From contig CACXWU010000006.1 of assembly GCA_902771535.1 (NCBI GenBank), forward strand, positions 1 to 63,335: a DNA stretch of 63,335 nucleotides. The letters run 5' to 3'. The DNA comes from an uncultured Pseudomonadota bacterium. Its GTDB lineage: Bacteria > Pseudomonadota > Alphaproteobacteria > UBA3830. The position numbers and the translations under genes were made by a program. Below the pieces are notes generated by a model. The model was given only the letters and a program-made list of their open reading frames with translations. It was not told the origin of the DNA and did no database searches. Below, in pieces: positions 63,281 to 63,335 of this stretch; within the stretch, counting starts at the first letter, position 1; each line of letters opens with the position of its first letter.

Positions 63281-63335
63281 TAGAAATAAGGATTTAGAGA
63301 ATAAAAGTTAAAAAAAAGTAAAAAAATCGGTTGAC

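Overview
The window reads as a chromosome segment of an AT-rich alphaproteobacterium that lives inside eukaryotic cells. The lifestyle call rests on a nucleotide (ATP/ADP) translocase, two ankyrin-repeat proteins plus a decayed third, and a large set of lineage-specific proteins that begin with Sec signal peptides. The alphaproteobacterial call rests on gene types and order: ftsE-ftsX-ydcF-plsC, yacG running into tRNA-Phe, an alpha-type SspB, a double cold-shock-domain protein, an alpha-type SerC, and parS-like sites in rsmG. Peptidoglycan and LPS genes (murA, murJ, lptD/F/G, M23 peptidase) are kept, so it looks more like a Holosporales- or Paracaedibacter-type symbiont than a wall-less one. 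That placement is inference.

Layout. 0-2 kb: tRNA-Thr, a Trm112-like protein, rho, tRNA-Phe and yacG. 2-9 kb: secreted ankyrin protein, a strong 6S RNA candidate just upstream of fhs, a GT-C-like membrane glycosyltransferase and an unusual response regulator. 9-14 kb: ftsE-ftsX-ydcF-plsC-prfA, nearly gapless, then prmC behind a degenerate tandem repeat. 14-18 kb: four small secreted proteins around folA, one of them carrying two double-stranded-RNA-binding-like domains. 18-24 kb: tlc, then the parA-parB-murJ operon, then rsmH. 24-32.8 kb: an island of four large secreted proteins. Two are paralogues that resemble M91 (NleD-type) effector metallopeptidases but lack the zinc-binding HExxH residues; the other two carry polybasic clusters, and one of these also has a formin-FH1-like proline-rich tract and a long leader made of serial stem-loops. 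32.9-38 kb: trxA-rsmG-addB and murA, with three parS-like sites at the start of rsmG. 38-47 kb: a duplicated secreted coiled-coil protein, atpH on its own, an XRE/S24-like regulator, a roughly 0.74-kb gap with no convincing gene, the lptF-lptG-lptD operon, tRNA-Cys and a cold-shock protein. 47-51.4 kb: ankyrin genes (one a pseudogene), a GNAT enzyme and another secreted protein. 51.4-60 kb: uvrD/pcrA-like helicase, rpiB, nusB, tRNA-His, sspB, tRNA-Asp, M23 peptidase, serC, rnd, tsaB, and an IS1-like element just after tsaB. 60-63.3 kb: a glycerophosphodiesterase and a 720-residue protein of unknown function with a striking cysteine motif.

Taken together, the housekeeping part covers transcription termination, cell division and partition, envelope building, translation release and quality control. 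The accessory part is a set of secreted proteins that would reach the periplasm by Sec and perhaps the host cell beyond. No secretion apparatus, CRISPR array, prophage or rRNA operon is visible in the window.
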